NCBI GenBank assembly: GCA_037157565.1
Contig: JAZHRO010000013.1
Coordinates: 38,320,501 to 38,384,500, forward strand
Origin: Thalassia testudinum
Taxonomy: Eukaryota > Streptophyta > Magnoliopsida > Alismatales > Hydrocharitaceae
DNA: 64,000 bases
Direction: 5' to 3'
Under the pieces are notes generated by a model. It was given only the letters and a program-made list of their open reading frames with translations. It ran no database searches and was not told where the DNA came from. Below are positions 22,401 through 34,000 of the stretch, in pieces. The translations under genes and the position numbers were made by a program. The first letter of the stretch is position 1. Every line of letters starts with the position of its first letter.

Positions 22401-25400
22401 AACACAGTAGAGCTCCTTAAATGTGAGTCCATTTTTAGCTTGGATAATTCTGTAGTTTCTGTGCATTTTCTTGTGAAAGCTTGAACATTATATAGGAAAT
22501 CTACTTCAAAAAAATGGCAGATTTAAACTCTATAAATTCTACTAACATTATTTGTATTGAATAAGATATTCTTAATATAATATTTCTGGAGGGTAAAAGT
22601 TCCAAACCAATTATTATCCAATTCTAGATTTAACCAGCTTAGCAATTCACCAAAAAAAAAAAAAGAGTTAAGCAATAACTGATAGAACATTTACATAGTA
22701 TATCATACATAGCTGATGGATGGGGTTCACTAAAACTTCAGTTCTCCAAAAAGCCTACAATTTGTTCAGTGGAAGAAATGTTTATTCTTTGTGGATCAAA
22801 TTGGGCTCTGCCTTATCCTCCTAATATCATTAAGATCATGTGGAAACTCGCAATTTTTTTTTCTTGGGCTAGAATACTCACATCCTAACTTCTTGGGAAG
22901 AATCTTGTACTATGCAATCGGTTTTGATTTTGTCCTTCCATCGCCTAATTGTCTTTATAGTTGGATCTCAGAACATGTTACCCATTTGTGTCTGGATTTT
23001 TGTTTCTTGCTTGTTCCTTGGGTGTTTGCAATTGTTCTTTTTTCATTTTATTGTGTGTTATTTTTTACCTTCATTTTCCTGCTGTGAATTGATTGGAGTG
23101 TTTTTGGCTAACATTCACTTATTCAGGAACTTATCTTCAAACAATTTCGATGGATCAATTCCAATTGAGTTGGGAAGGATAATTAATCTTGATACTCTGT
23201 ATGTTGACTTGACATAATAATTAGCAGAGTTTTCTCGGTAAGGTGATAGTGACTTCTGCTTATTTCTTTTTTTCAGAGACTTATCCAATAACAATTTCAC
23301 CGGCATACTTCCCCATTCCATCGGTGATCTTGAGCACCTTCTTCAACTGTGAGTCTCCACTCTGTGACTATCACAGTGCCATACCTAAGTTACTTACATC
23401 TTGATTCACAAGCATGTTGGCCTTGCCTTTCTCTTTTGTATAGGAACTTGAGCAGGAATAGAGTGAGTGGGCGAATCTCCGCGGAGTTCGGGAACCTTCG
23501 AAGCATTCAAGTCATGTATGTTTCGACCACTGCAAGTGCATTGCGATTCTCCTGTTGCATTTACCACTAACATTTCTATAATTATCAACAGGGATCTATC
23601 ATACAACAAACTCTCTAGTAGAATTCCGCAAGAGTTGGGTCAATTGCAAAATCTGGAATCCTTGTAAGCCTATGAGTCGGATTCCCACCTGATCTACTTT
23701 CCTTTCAATAGTTTCGGACACGATCTGTTCTAAATCTGGTCTTTTTCCAGGATACTGAACAACAACAAACTATGTGGAACAATACCTGATCAGCTGGCCA
23801 ATTGCTTCAGCCTGTCTACGTTGTATGTTGCGCTGCAATATTTAGAAGACCAATATTTGATTAGGCTATGATAATAACAAGTTTTTGCACCCCCAACCCC
23901 CACCCTCCCCACCCCGATACAGGAATCTATCTTACAACAACCTATCTGGAAATGTTCCTCTGGTCAAAAATTTCTCCCGATTTCCCTGTGAAAGGTACAA
24001 TAATTACCCATGTTTTGCTTTCTTCCTTCATCAAAACTCACTTGGATTTCTCCCTTTTCCAGTTTCTTGGGAAATCCATTCCTACGTGGAAATTGGTTAG
24101 AATCAAGGAGACATGGCCATGGGTCAGGTAAGTAAATCTTTTTAAATTTTCCTCCAGTGGCATTCATCACAACTACAACTCTCCCTTTGTGTAATATTTG
24201 TTTCCTTCTCCAGTCTCTGTCTCCAGAGCTGCAATCGCAAGTATAATAATTGGATCCATAGCACTACTCTCTATGGTTCTAGTCGCCATATGCCGATCTG
24301 CCAGGACAAAGCAGGAGTACGTCAAAGACTCTCCGAAAGCTGTAGTAGGTATGTAGTCTCCCATCCACTAATCCCATTTCGTAGCATTGGAATTCTTTGC
24401 TTCTCAGTCTTTTCTCTATATTTTGGCAGTGGCTCCAAAGCTCGTGGTGCTCAAGATGGACATGGCAATCCACACGTATGAGGACATCATGAGGATAACC
24501 GAGAACTTGAGTGAGAAGTACATCATTGGCTACGGCGCATCGAGCACGGTTTACAAGTGCCTGCTCAAGAATGCGAAGCCAATTGCCATCAAGAGGTTGT
24601 ACAGCCAATACGCACACAACCAGCGTGAGTTTGAGACCGAGCTCGAGACAATCGGCAGCATCAGGCACCGGAACCTGGTGAGCCTCCATGGCTACTCCCT
24701 TTCACCCCATGGGAACCTCCTTTTCTACGATTACATGGAGAATGGTTCCCTCTGGGACCTTTTACATGGTAAGATGCAGCGCTTTAAATTTCCTTATATT
24801 CAAGTATTCTCATCTAAACGAAGCTGAAATGTACATTAATACTGAAATATCATTGGTGATATTTTGTTCTGAATCAAATATCATCGGTGATAATGGTATT
24901 TGTTTTTTAAACATCACCTATGCAATATAAAAAAATAAACTAGTGATACTCAAATAGCACGTGTAATATTTTGTTTTTTAAAGGGTACATAAACTTTTGC
25001 GTGAACTTTTGTATGAATTAACGGCATTTCCTAAACCAATGCCATGTTTGAAATTTTGTGCCAGACAAGTCGAAGAAGGTTAAGCTCAATTGGGAGACGA
25101 GGCTGAGGATTGCGATCGGCTCTGCCCAGGGGCTTGCTTACCTCCACCACGACTGCAATCCACGTATCATCCACCGAGATGTGAAGTCCTCGAACATCCT
25201 GCTTGATGAGAACTTCGAAGCTCACCTCTCCGACTTTGGGATCGCAAAGAGCATCCCATCTGCGAAGACGTACGCATCAACATATGTGCTAGGGACAATT
25301 GGCTACATTGATCCGGAGTATGCCCGCACGTCTCGCCTGACCGAGAAATCCGACGTGTACAGCTTTGGGATCGTCCTTCTCGAGTTACTGACGGGGAAAA

Positions 25401-25857
25401 AAGCAGTGGATAATGAGTACAATCTGCATCAACTGGTAAGCTCCCATGCAAAAACTTCGACATCCTTTGCCAATCTAAGCAACTGGCAATACATCATTGC
25501 TCGATTTCGTTACAGATCTTATCGAAGGCAGATGACAACACGGTGATGGAGGCTGTGGACAACGAGGTGGCGGTCACGTGCATGGATCACGGGTTGATCC
25601 GGAAGGCATTCCAGCTCGCGCTGCTGTGCACGAAGAGGCATCCTTCCGACAGGCCAAGCATGCATGAGGTCACGCGAGTGCTGACCACATTGCTGCCCGT
25701 CGCAGTCATGAGGCCATGCTCTTCACCCCCAAAACCTGTTGATTACATGCGTTACCTCGTGGACCAGACCGCAAAGGATGGGCAGTACGAGAAGAGCTCA
25801 TCTGATACGCATTGGTTCGCAAGGTTCGGGGAGGTGATATCGAAGAACTCTTACTGA
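19481..25857 (+). CDS. ERL: ERECTA-LIKE leucine-rich-repeat receptor kinase, 27 exons, 975 residues
   Basis: A plasma-membrane receptor kinase; ERECTA-family members perceive EPF/EPFL peptides and control stomatal patterning and organ growth. Exons: 19481-19571, 19738-19885, 19980-20051, 20157-20228, 20370-20441, 20525-20596, 20699-20770, 20871-20942, 21045-21116, 21216-21284, 21371-21442, 21567-21638, 21717-21788, 21861-21932, 22022-22093, 22174-22245, 23127-23198, 23277-23348, 23444-23515, 23592-23663, 23751-23822, 23923-23994, 24063-24127, 24214-24348, 24430-24768, 25065-25435, 25516-25857. All introns are GT-AG and the spliced frame is open. Residues 1-25 look like a signal peptide. An N-cap pair (CGWMGVLC) precedes leucine-rich repeats at about 80-558. 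The membrane helix is at about 586-607. The kinase has [10 protein letters not shown] (659-668), Lys680, HRD 775-777 and DFG 795-797, so it should be active. The [19 protein letters not shown] wording is closer to ERL1/ERL2 than to ERECTA. Oddity: the usual Cys after GNPxL is Arg567. Confidence 0.93.
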
Positions 25858-28683
25858 AGGAGGTGGTAAGGTCCTTTTTGTTTCTGTTCTTTTTTTTTTT
25901 TTTTTTTACCTTGATGAAGAAAGGGAGAGTAGAGTTGGCCTCTAGAATATTAGGTTTGTAGTGGGAAATGTGATGCTGGATTTGGAACAAAGACAGGATG
26001 ATGGAGATCTCTAAATCATAGACACCCCCTTCTTTTCTTGTTTCTTGTTTCTTGTTTCTTCCTCCTAGAGCACCTGTTTTTGCGTTTAAGGTGTGCTTGT
26101 TGTTGTACATGGTATACCCATGGAGTTTTGTCTTTTCCAAATCCATGTTGTTGGCTTTGATGCCTGTTTGATCAAATTCACCTCTCTGATCCTTAGATGT
26201 GTTTTACCTTCTTTTTTTTTTTTTTTTTTTTCTCCTATGTCACTTGTGTTTAGCTTGATGATAATTCCCTGGTTGGTGTGGGGAGTTGGCCTTTTCTAAG
26301 ATGCCAAGTGAAACCATGCCGTAGCTTCTATTGTCATTTTTGTTATTTACCATGTTTTTCTTTTTGGTCTTTCAGGGTATTTGACTCATAATCGATTTGT
26401 CTATGAGTAGAAATTTCTGCTATCGTAGTTGTTATCTGTTGATTTTCAGGTTATCTTATCCACGTGCGCTCTCGTATGTGATCTCCTCTAGGTTGTACGC
26501 GCGTGGATGATTCGCTGTGCAATATGGAGGGTGCAATCTCCGCCACGTGAGAAAATTTTTATGGCTATAATCCTACACAAAGTCGGTTTATCGGTGATTA
26601 TAAATTTTGTATCTTGAAATTGTGATGCCATTTTTGCAAGGAGCTAATCGCTTGATTTTCCACCTTTTTTTTCTTTGAATTAGTTGGTAAATCTAGTTTT
26701 TCAAATAAAAAGGAAATGCTGTACCCTAGGACACCTAAACAACACAGGACAATGGAAGGGAACAAGACCCGTCCTTGCCTAACCACTAACTAATACAAAC
26801 TTCGTACTTGCTCTTTACGTAGATCTCCTGCTCATTCAAAGTGACAAACCAAAGGTCTTTGGCGTCAGTCAAGATTTGTCCATAGGTTGGGCACTATCGT
26901 TTATTTTGTAGGATTCGAAAAGTGGGCCGAAGGAGTGGCGGAAGACGCGAAAAAGGTGAAAGAAACCCTGACCTTTTTGTTTGGGAATAAATGGTGTAAG
27001 AAGCGATTCTTAGGTGTAGGTACAAGAATCGGACAATCCCACAACACAAAGGCTTGACTTAGAATACGCGAATGGTACGTGAAAGGCTATCCAAGTATGC
27101 ATATGTTTTGTCAAGTTCCCGTGGATGGTTGTGGATGTATGCTCGTGCCGCTTCTGAATGGCAGGTCAATGTGAGTCCTCAAAGCATCCACTTTGCTTGA
27201 AATAAAATGGCTAGGGTTACTCAAATGGCATTTTATTTTCCTCTTGTAAGTTAAATTGCCTCTCGAAAAATAATACCACTGAAATTATGAATTTGAAGGG
27301 TCATGGACTCCGGTGCATGCCTTACCTATGAAGCCTCACAAAAACTGATCAGACCAATGAAGCCTGCCTGATTTCAATCCATGCAACTTGGTTAGCCTAG
27401 GAATGTGAAGAGGTACGGATCCACTCCACTTTGCTGGATGATTACACTTCAAAAGTGTAATCACCCACTTTTTGTATTCTATAAAAGGGTCTTCTACCTA
27501 TATGTTAGGGGGTATGCTTAACGAGGGTAACTTAAAGAGCTTGTAATTCACATCTTTTGTATTATATCACATATATTGAATGTTGAAGGTTAAATCCCTT
27601 TTCCAGATATACATATATTGTGTGAATTCATGTCCAATTTTATTTTTCTTAACTACGTTACGTTTCTCACATCTATAAATATTTTTATGGTCATTGGGGA
27701 CCTCCAACGCCCCCATCACTTACTCTCAAGAAGATTGGGCAAGAGAATTGGTCAACCATCTCGATTTAAAGATGTATAGGGCATGGGTTATTTCATAAAA
27801 AGGTAAGCATAGAATGCCTATAGCCATCAATTTAGATACTGTATGCTACCTGAAGCTTGAGGGCATTGTTCAGATAAGAATCAAACAGACATTTAGTCTT
27901 TCTCAGGTGAGATACTTCTAGAATCCAAATCGTCCACCTGGACCCTGATGTGGCCATTTTAGGCCGGTGTGGGAAAATGGGAAATCCCCTGCGAGCAATG
28001 GTTCCCTCTTTCATTACTTCATCATTTCCATTTCTCCCTCCTTCAATCCGACCTGTCAAATGGCACATAGCTGGGGATTTCGTGTCACTAATGGTGGATA
28101 TGTTGCCCATTATCCAAACGGTGAGAAATCACAGGTGAACCTCTAGAGGATAGTCCTTCCAACTTTGCTTGCCTACACTTTTTTAGATGGAGAGTTTTGC
28201 GTCTTATTTCAAGTGATTCACTCAATTATAGAAATGGTGCCAAACAAAAATCACAAGGAAAATTGACTTGAGATACTGATTTCACAAAAGTCTACATCAA
28301 GCTTTGTAGATCTCTTCGACGTACAAGTACCACCTCTCTAGAGTATTCGAGAACTCACGATTTCGCGATAACTTGGATTTTAGCTTGGGTTTTCTATTTT
28401 TCAATTGAAAATCTATACTCCAGCATAAATTTGTCTAACTACTGAGACCTTTTCCACGGAGTGTTACCATTACGTCGAAATCCTTTCTTTTTCTTTTATT
28501 TTTACTTTTATTTTTTATGATGAGGAAATCCTTGCGGGTAAATCTCAGGTGACGGTGGAAACTATCGCTTATCCATACCACCAAGTAAATCTCAGCCTCT
28601 AATTGGACCCACGATACTTCGTTCCCTTTTTGACAAGTATAGGAGTATTGGCCACCAGTTGAGATACCAAGACGATCTTTTTG
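25858..28683. other. 3' UTR and intergenic stretch
   Basis: The first few hundred bases after the stop are probably 3' UTR, with T-runs at about 25889 and 26211. No polyadenylation signal stands out. Beyond this I recognise no gene. At 27439-27461 a perfect 10-bp inverted repeat, GATTACACTT and its complement, lies about 20 bases before TATAAAAGGG, which may be a piece of an old LTR promoter. Confidence 0.45.
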
Positions 28684-28861
28684 TTCAAACCATTCTCTGT
28701 AAACAAAAATGGTAGCATCTCAACAAAGTCGATATTCGTGTAAACCATTGTAACCACACAATGTAATCTACGCTTATAAATATCAAAGACATAAGTACAA
28801 AAAAGTGTGATCGAATGAAAAGTTTCTTCTCTACCTTACCTTGCTTCCTTCTACTTCAATA
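28684..28861 (+). repeat. 5' LTR (truncated) of the copia remnant
   Basis: Matches 30499-30677 with scattered differences, from TTCAAACCATTCTCTG to the LTR end AATA. The first 80 or so bases present in the right LTR are missing. Confidence 0.75.
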
Positions 28862-28874
28862 TAGTATCAAAGCT
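28862..28874 (+). other. Primer binding site of the copia remnant
   Basis: TAGTATCAAAGCT directly follows the LTR. It differs at two positions from the initiator-Met tRNA type TGGTATCAGAGCT, both of the G-to-A kind. Confidence 0.65.
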
Positions 28875-28899
28875 ACATGTGGAGAGCAGTGCCTGAGTT

Positions 28900-29400
28900 G
28901 ATTGTCAAGTTCAGGAGAGATCGGCGAGAGCACAGTAGTCGACTGGTTGATGATGTCTCAATTGGCATTGTTGCTGTAAAGGTATGGTAGGAAGGGCGGG
29001 GGGCATATTTGCGGTGGTGAGGGCACTCGAGTAGTGGAGTAGTCGAAGGATTGACAATAGGAGCGGGAAGTTGAACAAAGAGCTAAGGTGAAGTGTTGTG
29101 GACGGGGGGTGGTGGTCCAAGAATAGAAACATTTCTACAAGGAAAGATTGTCTCGTCAAATCGAACATGTCAAGCAGAGTAGATTTTGTTGCTGTGAGAA
29201 TCATAGCATAGATAGCCATGGTGATTTTTAGCATAGCCTAGAAATATGCATTGTGTTGTTCTATAGGAGAACTTGTGGTTGTTATAGGGGTGTAAAAGGG
29301 TATAGACAACATAGCCAAAAACGCGAAGAAACATATAGTCTAGTGGTTTGTTTTAAAGAAAGAAATATGGGCTTTTGTAGTTTCAAAACAGACACCTCAC
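28900..29400 (-). pseudogene. Copia integrase C-terminal / RT linker segment, inverted
   Basis: On the minus strand, 29340 down to 29160 reads DYMFLRVFGYVVYTLLHPYN, then NHKFSYRTTQCIFLGYAKNH, then HGYLCYDSHSNKIYSA and a stop. This is the conserved LRVFGC...LGYS..HKGY linker between integrase and RT in plant copia elements. It continues as FDETIFPC-like sequence and then a Pro/Thr-rich spacer to about 28900. Its orientation is opposite to the PBS, RT and RNase H of the same element. Confidence 0.8.
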
Positions 29401-29424
29401 TTTTCAAATGAACGTTCGATAACC

Positions 29425-30340
29425 AGCGGCTTTATATACTCATTTATGTAGATGACATTATCATCACTGATACCTCCCCTTCCAGAATCACTTGGCTACT
29501 TAACGAACTGCAAGACGCCTTTCACATTAGAGATCTTGATCCTTTAACCTATTTTCTGGGCATTCAAGCATAACGTACAAATTAGGAGCTACTTCTCTCA
29601 CAACAAAAATATGTTCAAGATCTCCTCAACAAAGCTAACATGACTACTTGCAAATCAATTCAAACTCCAATGGCAACATCTACTAAACTAATCAACCAAA
29701 GGCCAACCTTTAAAGATCCCACCTTATACAAGCAAATTGTCGGCGCTCTTCAATATTTACTTTTAGCACAACCTGATATCTCTTTTGCAGTCAGCAAGGC
29801 CTACCAATATATGCACAATCCAACAGGACAACATTGAGACCATGTCAAATGCATCTTGCTTTATTTAAAAGGCACATCCTCTTATGGCCTTTTAATACGC
29901 CCCTCACCGAGCAGTGCTCTTCAAGCATATTCCAGGGTTAACTAGACTGGTTGCACAGAAGATCGTTGATCCTCTAGCGAATATCTCATCTTCCTGGGAA
30001 ATAATCTTATCTTCTGGTCATCAAAGAAACAAAAGAGTGTGGCAAGGTCATCCATAGAAGTCGAATATAAGGCATTGGCCAATGCCACCACAGAACTCAT
30101 ATGGCTATAGTCACTCTTAAAAGAACTACATGTTCCCACCACCACCACTTCGACTCTCTGGTGTGACAACATCGGCGCCGCTTACCTCTCTGCTAATCCT
30201 ATCTTCCATGCCTGCATGAAGCACATTGAGATCGACTATCACTTTATACATAAGCAAGTCACCAGCAAGTCGCTCCAAGTCAAATTCATATCCTCAGAGG
30301 ATCAGTTAGCTGACATCCTCACTACCCCACTAACAAAGTA
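29425..30340 (+). pseudogene. Copia RT C-terminus and RNase H, broken
   Basis: Reads LYILIYVDDIIIT (catalytic YVDD), LQDAFHIRDLDPLTYFLGI, LLLSQQKYVQDLLNKANM, then SIQTPMATSTKL and QIVGALQYLL. The RNase H domain follows with WSSKKQKSVARSSIEVEYKA, LWCDNIGAAYLSANP, KHIEIDYHFI and the tail EDQLADILTTPLTK. Stops after FLGIQA and in several later places show that it is dead. The order matches the 3' half of plant copia pol. Confidence 0.85.
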
Positions 30341-30401
30341 GGCATTCCATCATATACGTATCCACCTTCTCATAAGACAATATGCGATCACATAGTTCCT
30401 T

Positions 30402-30414
30402 GGATTGAGGGGAG
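30402..30414 (+). other. Polypurine tract of the copia remnant
   Basis: GGATTGAGGGGAG lies directly before the 3' LTR; GGATTGAGGGGGAG is the usual form in plant copia elements. Confidence 0.7.
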
Positions 30415-30415
30415 C

Positions 30416-30677
30416 TATTTATAACAACAACCAAATCTTGCAAGAGCTGTAACAAACGTGACCAACAAACAATGGACAATGAAGGAAGACCTAAGCAAAT
30501 TCAAACCATTCTCTGTAAAAAAAAATCACGGCAACTCAACAAAGCTGATATTCGTGTAAACTGCTGTAACCACACAATGTAATTTATGCCTATAAATGTC
30601 AAAGACAAAAGCACAAAGAAGTGTGATCGAATGAAAAGTTTCTTCTCTACCTTACCTTGCTTCCTTCTACTTTAATA
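30416..30677 (+). repeat. 3' LTR of the copia remnant
   Basis: About 262 bases beginning TATTTATAAC (probably from TGTTTATAAC) directly after the purine tract and ending TTTAATA. The last 180 bases are duplicated at 28684-28861. Confidence 0.7.
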
Positions 30678-31069
30678 GTGGGCAGACAAAGTATTTATTC
30701 ACAGTTATTCAAGTTTGTCTTAGGATGAAATTTTCAAAACTTTGGGATTTTTTGGTTGAAAATATTCAAAACTTACTTCTGGATAACTTCTCACACAGTG
30801 ACAAAGTCGTGGAGCCTTTGAGAGGGTTATAGAAAGAAGCATAAGGCTCAAAGTAATGCCCTTTTCAAAGCTAATTTGGAGAGTAAGCACGAAGGGAATT
30901 GTGCTTGCGAGGTTTGCAAGTTCAATGGGTACTTTTAGAGTACAAGAGTGCAATTAGAAGGAATTGAGGATTTTAGACTGGAGAATTGCTTAGAATTGTT
31001 ATGTTTTGGCTTAGGAGATCGTGGGTAGGTATTTATAGAGTATTTAAGGTTGAAATCAAACCAATAGAG
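30678..31069. other. Short intergenic stretch, no gene seen
   Basis: No domain, RNA gene or repeat recognised. It ends at the start of the minus-strand family-B LTR; TAGAG (31065-31069) would be the left target duplication. Confidence 0.45.
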
Positions 31070-34000
31070 TGTTGATTCCTATGAGAGGGGGTGAGATTTA
31101 CGGATATAAAATAAAGTGTGGAAGCAAACAAACAATCTCACAAAAGATACAATCACACAATTGTACAAAAGACTTTTAGGAGGAAACCCAAATCGGGTGA
31201 ATACCACTACCTAACCCTCTCGAGTTAGGATTTCACGATCGACTAAGTTAATTAAATCCACTATCCCAGTCACTTTAAACGAGGGTGACTAAACCTCTTA
31301 TAACTATGCTACAAAAACGATGGTAGCGTAACCTCAAAACCCTTTCTCTTCACAAGAAGGTTTTTGTCTCACGAAGGAGACGAGAATTCATAAAGCTAAT
31401 ACCCAACCAATTAGCAAAAATAAAATACAATACAACCCATAGAGCTACAAAGTAAATGATTGAATCTAGCTACTATAGGTAAAGGATCTTCTCTTTGCTG
31501 GAAGTGTGTTGACTTGACAATGCGGGTGCGTGAACCACGTGTAGGCACTATGTCGTTCTCATAATCACGGAGTGAGAGCGGGTGCACAGCTGGACGAAGC
31601 TCTCAGGTGTGGAACTAAAGCTTGGAGAGCTAGAGCTTCTTCTCAAGATCAAAGTGACACAAAAGATGTGGAAATGGTATTGCTAAGTGTGTCTTAGTAT
31701 GTATTTACAAGGTAAGGGGCCTCTCCTATTTATAGATGGCTTATGAAGGCTTAGGAAGGCTTTAGAAGCCTTAAGTAGTCTTTGGGGACTATTCCAAGGC
31801 AAAACAAGCTGCAATCAAAATCATTAATGATTTTAACAGAGTCATCAGATGTCTGGGAAAAAGATCAGACATCTGGAAGAAACTCTTAAGACGTCTAATC
31901 CTAGACGAGTTTCCTTACTGACTTGAGTCAGACCCAAACAGGGTTTTAGTGTAATTCAGTCAAACGACATATCGGACGTCTAGCACTAGGTCTGGACGAT
32001 TGGAAACCTAATTTACTGCGGGAATGGATTTCTTAAGGCACAAACAGCTATGTCTCAATAGAAATGATTTTGGCTCAATCGAGGGCTAACGGTCACTTAT
32101 CAGACGTCTAAGGTCCTCTACGAACGTTTGATAGAAGCCTAAAGGTCATTTCTCAATGATCATATTGTGAAAGCCAACGTCTACTAATTGGACGTTTGGC
32201 CAGGTCATCAGATGTCTGCTAAGACGTCTGGACTAAAGGTCGGTTATCTGAAATCAACAGATAGAAGGCTCTAAGACTAGCCCTAAAAGTTTGGATGTCT
32301 GATTCAACATTCAGACGTCTTAAAGTTCATTATCAGATGTCTGATTTTAGTATTAGGCGTATGAAAGGCCGAAAGAAGCCTATTTAGGTTTTCAAAGTTC
32401 TCTACAGAAAACCTGTTACGACCCGGTTCCTGGATCCCTACAGGATCCGAGATCGGCTCACCTCGATTAATCCTAAGACCTAGTCGTCCAACAAGAAATA
32501 ACCAAAAGTAGAAAAATAAATCACATTTACACATGCAATATAACTAAGCAGAAGAAAAGTACGAAGTAATAAAGAAAGTAGAATAACTGTCTCAGTATAT
32601 GCCACCACAACAACAACAGGAAACGGAAAGGAAACAGAAAGTAACAGGAATAGTAACTATGTGTCCATTACTCATTACAACAGTAAGGAAAATGAAAGTG
32701 CTGAAAGAACGACTACGGCTGGGCTCGGCACCCTCTGCAGCCAGAAACTCGGGCTGCTCAACTCCTGTCCTGAATAGGGTTACGAAAAGACAAAGTTAGC
32801 CAACGCTGAGTAGAGTGGTGTTTACATTATTTAAGTACAAGTACAGTGAAAACAACAACATATTTATTTCTCATTTCTATTTATCTCATTTATGTATTTT
32901 TGTTTCATCTATTTCTCAAAGTATCAAGATGTTTCTTGATCTTGCATGTTCCTCGTGGGAATGATCTTGATTGCAGCGTTTTCCGTAGAGTAGAAGGTAC
33001 ACGTGGTGCTCTACTGGCCGAGAGAGTTCCCCATGGTAGTTCTACATCCAATCAACCACCCCGAGGTCACTATCAAGATATAGCGGTGACTACGGCACGC
33101 GTGATAAGCGCACAGGTAGTTACCCCGCACTGACACGCAGTCAGTCGTTTCTGCTAGCGGGTACTCCCAAAGTACAACACGGAACAGTATAGAGCCTTGC
33201 CCTCTCAGAACAGAGGTCTCGCCCCTCAGTACCAAACAGGGGTCTCGTCACTCCATAGTTCGTGTTCCCTCGTCCGACTACCCCAGTTTGCCCAGAGGGC
33301 CTAACAAAGTCGGTGTAGGGTGGCTAGCTCCCTCCCTACACAAGTAGCACACCTCGGTATCACGTACGCAAGGACCAACAAGAGTCGGTGTAGAGTGGCC
33401 AATCCTAACCCCAGGTCTCAATCCAAGGGAGGCTAGCTCCGCTCTACACTAAAAAGGGACAATTGCTCTCCTTGGTACCGCGTACACAAGGGCCAGCACA
33501 CTTCCCGTCTACATTTCAGATTTCCTTTCATCCACAGGAGTTCTACTTCTAATTCCCCGTAGGGTTCATGCACATATTCATCTCATTTATCCAGGTCCAG
33601 ATCTCATGTCTCATAATTCGTTCCTCATCCATATACAGGCAGCTCGTGCTTTCATCATTCATTTCTCAATAACATGCAACTTGTGGTTTCACATGAAATT
33701 TCTCAATTACATACAGACAGCTCATATTTCAACATGCATCTCGTAATTATATTAAAAGCATTTGCTAGCAATTTATATTAACCGTGCATTCAAATAAATA
33801 GTACAGCTCAAACAGGCTCATTCATTTCTACCCTAGGGTTTATTCCATATCCTAGAGTTCAATCCGACTATTCCAACCAAGGACATTCTTATTTAAATAT
33901 TAACAACTGAGTTAAACCACTCTACCCGGTATCACAGGAGGAATGGGGGCCTGTGCAGCAGATCACGTTGTCTCCACGGGCCCCGAACACGCCATTGGTT

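Larger units (their letters stand above)
28684..30677 (+). mobile_element. Rearranged short-LTR Ty1/copia remnant
   Basis: Direct repeats (28684-28861 and the right 180 bases of 30416-30677) flank a copia interior. A PBS-like TAGTATCAAAGCT follows the left repeat. A purine tract (TGGATTGAGGGGAGC) precedes the right one. The interior has RT and RNase H on + but the integrase/RT linker on -, so it has been rearranged. Short LTRs and wording suggest an Ale-like lineage, which is only a guess. The left LTR is 5'-truncated. Confidence 0.8.
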
